From positions 13,227-20,321 of the forward strand of contig DEQB01000001.1 of the NCBI GenBank assembly GCA_002359085.1: a DNA stretch of 7,095 nucleotides. The letters are read 5' to 3'. Each line of letters starts with the position of its first letter. The first letter of the stretch is position 1. Positions 5,913 to 7,095 of the stretch are shown in pieces. Position numbers and translations under genes: made by a program. The notes below the pieces were generated by a model, which was not told the DNA's origin, made no database searches, and worked only from the letters and a program-made list of their open reading frames with translations. The stretch comes from Erysipelothrix sp. UBA3377. Its GTDB lineage: Bacteria > Bacillota_I > Bacilli_A > Erysipelotrichales > Erysipelotrichaceae.

Positions 5913-7095
5913 ATGGATAAAGATAAAATAAAAATCAAGCTTGAAAGACATAAGTGGCCAGATGAGGTTGAAAACGAAAAGAGACAGAAATCCAAACTTT
6001 GGAAAACATTACTGATAGTCGGTATCAGTTTGGCGATTGGATTTACTTTTGGATCGGTGTTATCACCCCAAACGGTGACAGAACCAAACAGTAATATTGC
6101 GCGATTTGAGAGAGTGTATAATCGTTTATTGAGCAATTGGTATTTTAAAAATGATATGGAAGATCCCGCAAGTCAATTGATTGAAAATGCGATCAATGGG
6201 ATGATTGATTATAATGGAGATATTCATACATCATATATGACTTTAGAAGAATCCGAACAATTTGCGAGTTCAATAGACATGTCTTTTGTGGGTATTGGGG
6301 TTGAATATTTTGCGGACGAGAACTTAATCACACGTGTTTTTAAAGATTCTCCAGCAGAAAGAGCGGGTATCTTAGCGGGTGATATCATGATTGCGGCAGA
6401 TGGCGTTCGCTTTGAAGGTTTGGACGCAGATGAGGATATTCGTGAACTGATCCTTGGTGAAGTGGGAACTGTCGTTAAAATCACTGTAAACCGTTTGGGT
6501 GAAGTGATAACATTGGATGTAGTCCGAGATCGCATCAATGCTTTAACATGGGGAGAAATGATTGATGATACAACGGGATATGTTGAAATATCCTCTTTTG
6601 GTCAAAACTTAAAAGCAGCCACAGAATTATATTTGAAAGATTTTAAAACACAGGGTGCAAAAAACTTAATCATCGACTTTAGAGACAATGGTGGTGGTTA
6701 TTTGGATGCCATCAATGATTTATCAGAACTCTTCTTTGAAGCAGGAACCACCGTTTACTTTGAACAGTTTACAGATGGTAATGAAGTGGAATATCAAGTA
6801 CGCCCACACAATGGGGACATTTATACTTACGATAAAATTGTGATCTTGGTGAATGGTAATACAGCCAGTGCATCCGAAGTCTTCACCCTTGCCCTTCAGT
6901 CAAACTTAGGCAGTGTGATCGTGGGAGATGTTACGTATGGAAAAGGTACCGTTCAAACCCAAGTTCAAGATGGTGTTGACAGTTCATTTTTGAAATATAC
7001 TTTCGCTAAATGGTTTTCACCGGATAAAACAAATATCCACCAAACAGGAATCACACCCGATCATCAAGTTGTATTGCCAGATATTTTCTATGAAA
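5913..7095 (+). CDS. S41 family C-terminal processing peptidase (CtpA/CtpB type), 3' partial
   Basis: This is a membrane-anchored serine protease of the carboxyl-terminal processing family, which trims or degrades exported proteins outside the membrane. 394 complete codons are visible before the window ends; the far C-terminus is missing. A lysine-rich cytoplasmic tail (1-28) is followed by one membrane anchor (about 29-50). A PDZ domain covers about 118-195 (FVGIGVEYF, SPAERAGILAGDIM). The S41 protease domain follows, with IIDFRDNGGGYL (253-264). The catalytic triad is recognisable: S319 in NTASASE, K344 and Q348 in YGKGTVQ, with the Ser-Lys spacing of 25 that I recall for plant D1 protease and B. 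subtilis CtpB. In B. subtilis ctpB lies directly after ftsX, so this is probably the positional counterpart; a sporulation role cannot be judged. ATG 5913 has AGGG eight bases upstream and TATAAT behind it. Confidence 0.93.
   Translation, partial: MDKDKIKIKLERHKWPDEVENEKRQKSKLWKTLLIVGISLAIGFTFGSVLSPQTVTEPNSNIARFERVYNRLLSNWYFKNDMEDPASQLIENAINGMIDYNGDIHTSYMTLEESEQFASSIDMSFVGIGVEYFADENLITRVFKDSPAERAGILAGDIMIAADGVRFEGLDADEDIRELILGEVGTVVKITVNRLGEVITLDVVRDRINALTWGEMIDDTTGYVEISSFGQNLKAATELYLKDFKTQGAKNLIIDFRDNGGGYLDAINDLSELFFEAGTTVYFEQFTDGNEVEYQVRPHNGDIYTYDKIVILVNGNTASASEVFTLALQSNLGSVIVGDVTYGKGTVQTQVQDGVDSSFLKYTFAKWFSPDKTNIHQTGITPDHQVVLPDIFYE

Noticed and set aside
5756..6136. Minus-strand 126-codon open frame spanning the LOG gene start and the S41 gene start
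   Set aside because: It overlaps two genes with clear homology and looks like an antisense shadow, with no family resemblance.
6224..6538. Minus-strand 104-codon frame opposite the PDZ domain
   Set aside because: Ser/Thr/Ile-rich translation typical of antisense to a coding region; no ribosome site or motif.
1..7095. UGA read as tryptophan (Mycoplasma-type code)
   Set aside because: RF2 with SPF and a UGA-dependent frameshift is present, tryptophans are TGG, and no gene has internal in-frame UGA apart from the switch.
1..7095. CRISPR arrays, insertion sequences, tRNA or rRNA genes
   Set aside because: No regularly spaced repeats, terminal inverted repeats, transposase-like frames or tRNA-like folds were seen; nearly all bases are explained by core genes.

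Overview
The window is chromosomal core DNA from a low-GC Gram-positive-type bacterium (Bacillota). The clues are moderate AT-richness, strong AGGAGG-type ribosome sites, TTG starts, TATAAT -10 boxes, and a gene order close to the secA-prfB-...-yvjA-ftsE-ftsX-ctpB region that I recall from Bacillus subtilis. UGA is read as a stop, because an RF2 gene with a UGA frameshift switch is present, so this is not a Mycoplasma/Spiroplasma-type genetic code. An Erysipelotrichia-like lineage is possible, but I cannot prove it from the sequence alone. I see no rRNA, tRNA, CRISPR array or mobile element.

Layout. Bases 3-242 are the 3' end of secA, which stops without the usual zinc-binding tail. prfB (256-1357) follows immediately. 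It is split by a programmed +1 frameshift at CTT TGA C, and only the joined product gives a full 366-residue RF2. A YitT-family membrane protein follows six bases later (1364-2206). An extended -10 promoter (2232-2240) then introduces the tightly packed ftsE (2267-2959), ftsX (2952-3848) and a secreted coiled-coil M23 peptidase (3836-5230), which overlap by 8 and 13 bases. A hairpin plus T-run at 5236-5270 ends this unit. On the minus strand lies a LOG-family nucleotide phosphoribohydrolase gene (5287-5823). Across an 89-base divergent intergenic region, an S41 C-terminal processing peptidase (5913 to the window end, cut off) runs on the plus strand.

How the genes fit together. FtsE (ATPase) and FtsX (membrane subunit) form a complex that, in other bacteria, switches on a cell-wall hydrolase through a coiled-coil partner. 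The partner here is very likely the M23 protein. It has the PcsB/CwlO/EnvC-like coiled-coil layout but carries a metallopeptidase domain with all zinc and catalytic residues intact, plus six cysteines in what look like three local pairs. The nearby S41 protease could trim or degrade exported wall enzymes. The LOG gene looks like an unrelated insertion, with its own promoter region and a shared terminator, into an otherwise conserved cell-envelope cluster.

The most noteworthy points are the FtsEX-coupled, apparently active M23 hydrolase with its cysteine pattern, the RF2 frameshift switch with an unusually placed internal Shine-Dalgarno sequence, and the unusual ftsE start region.
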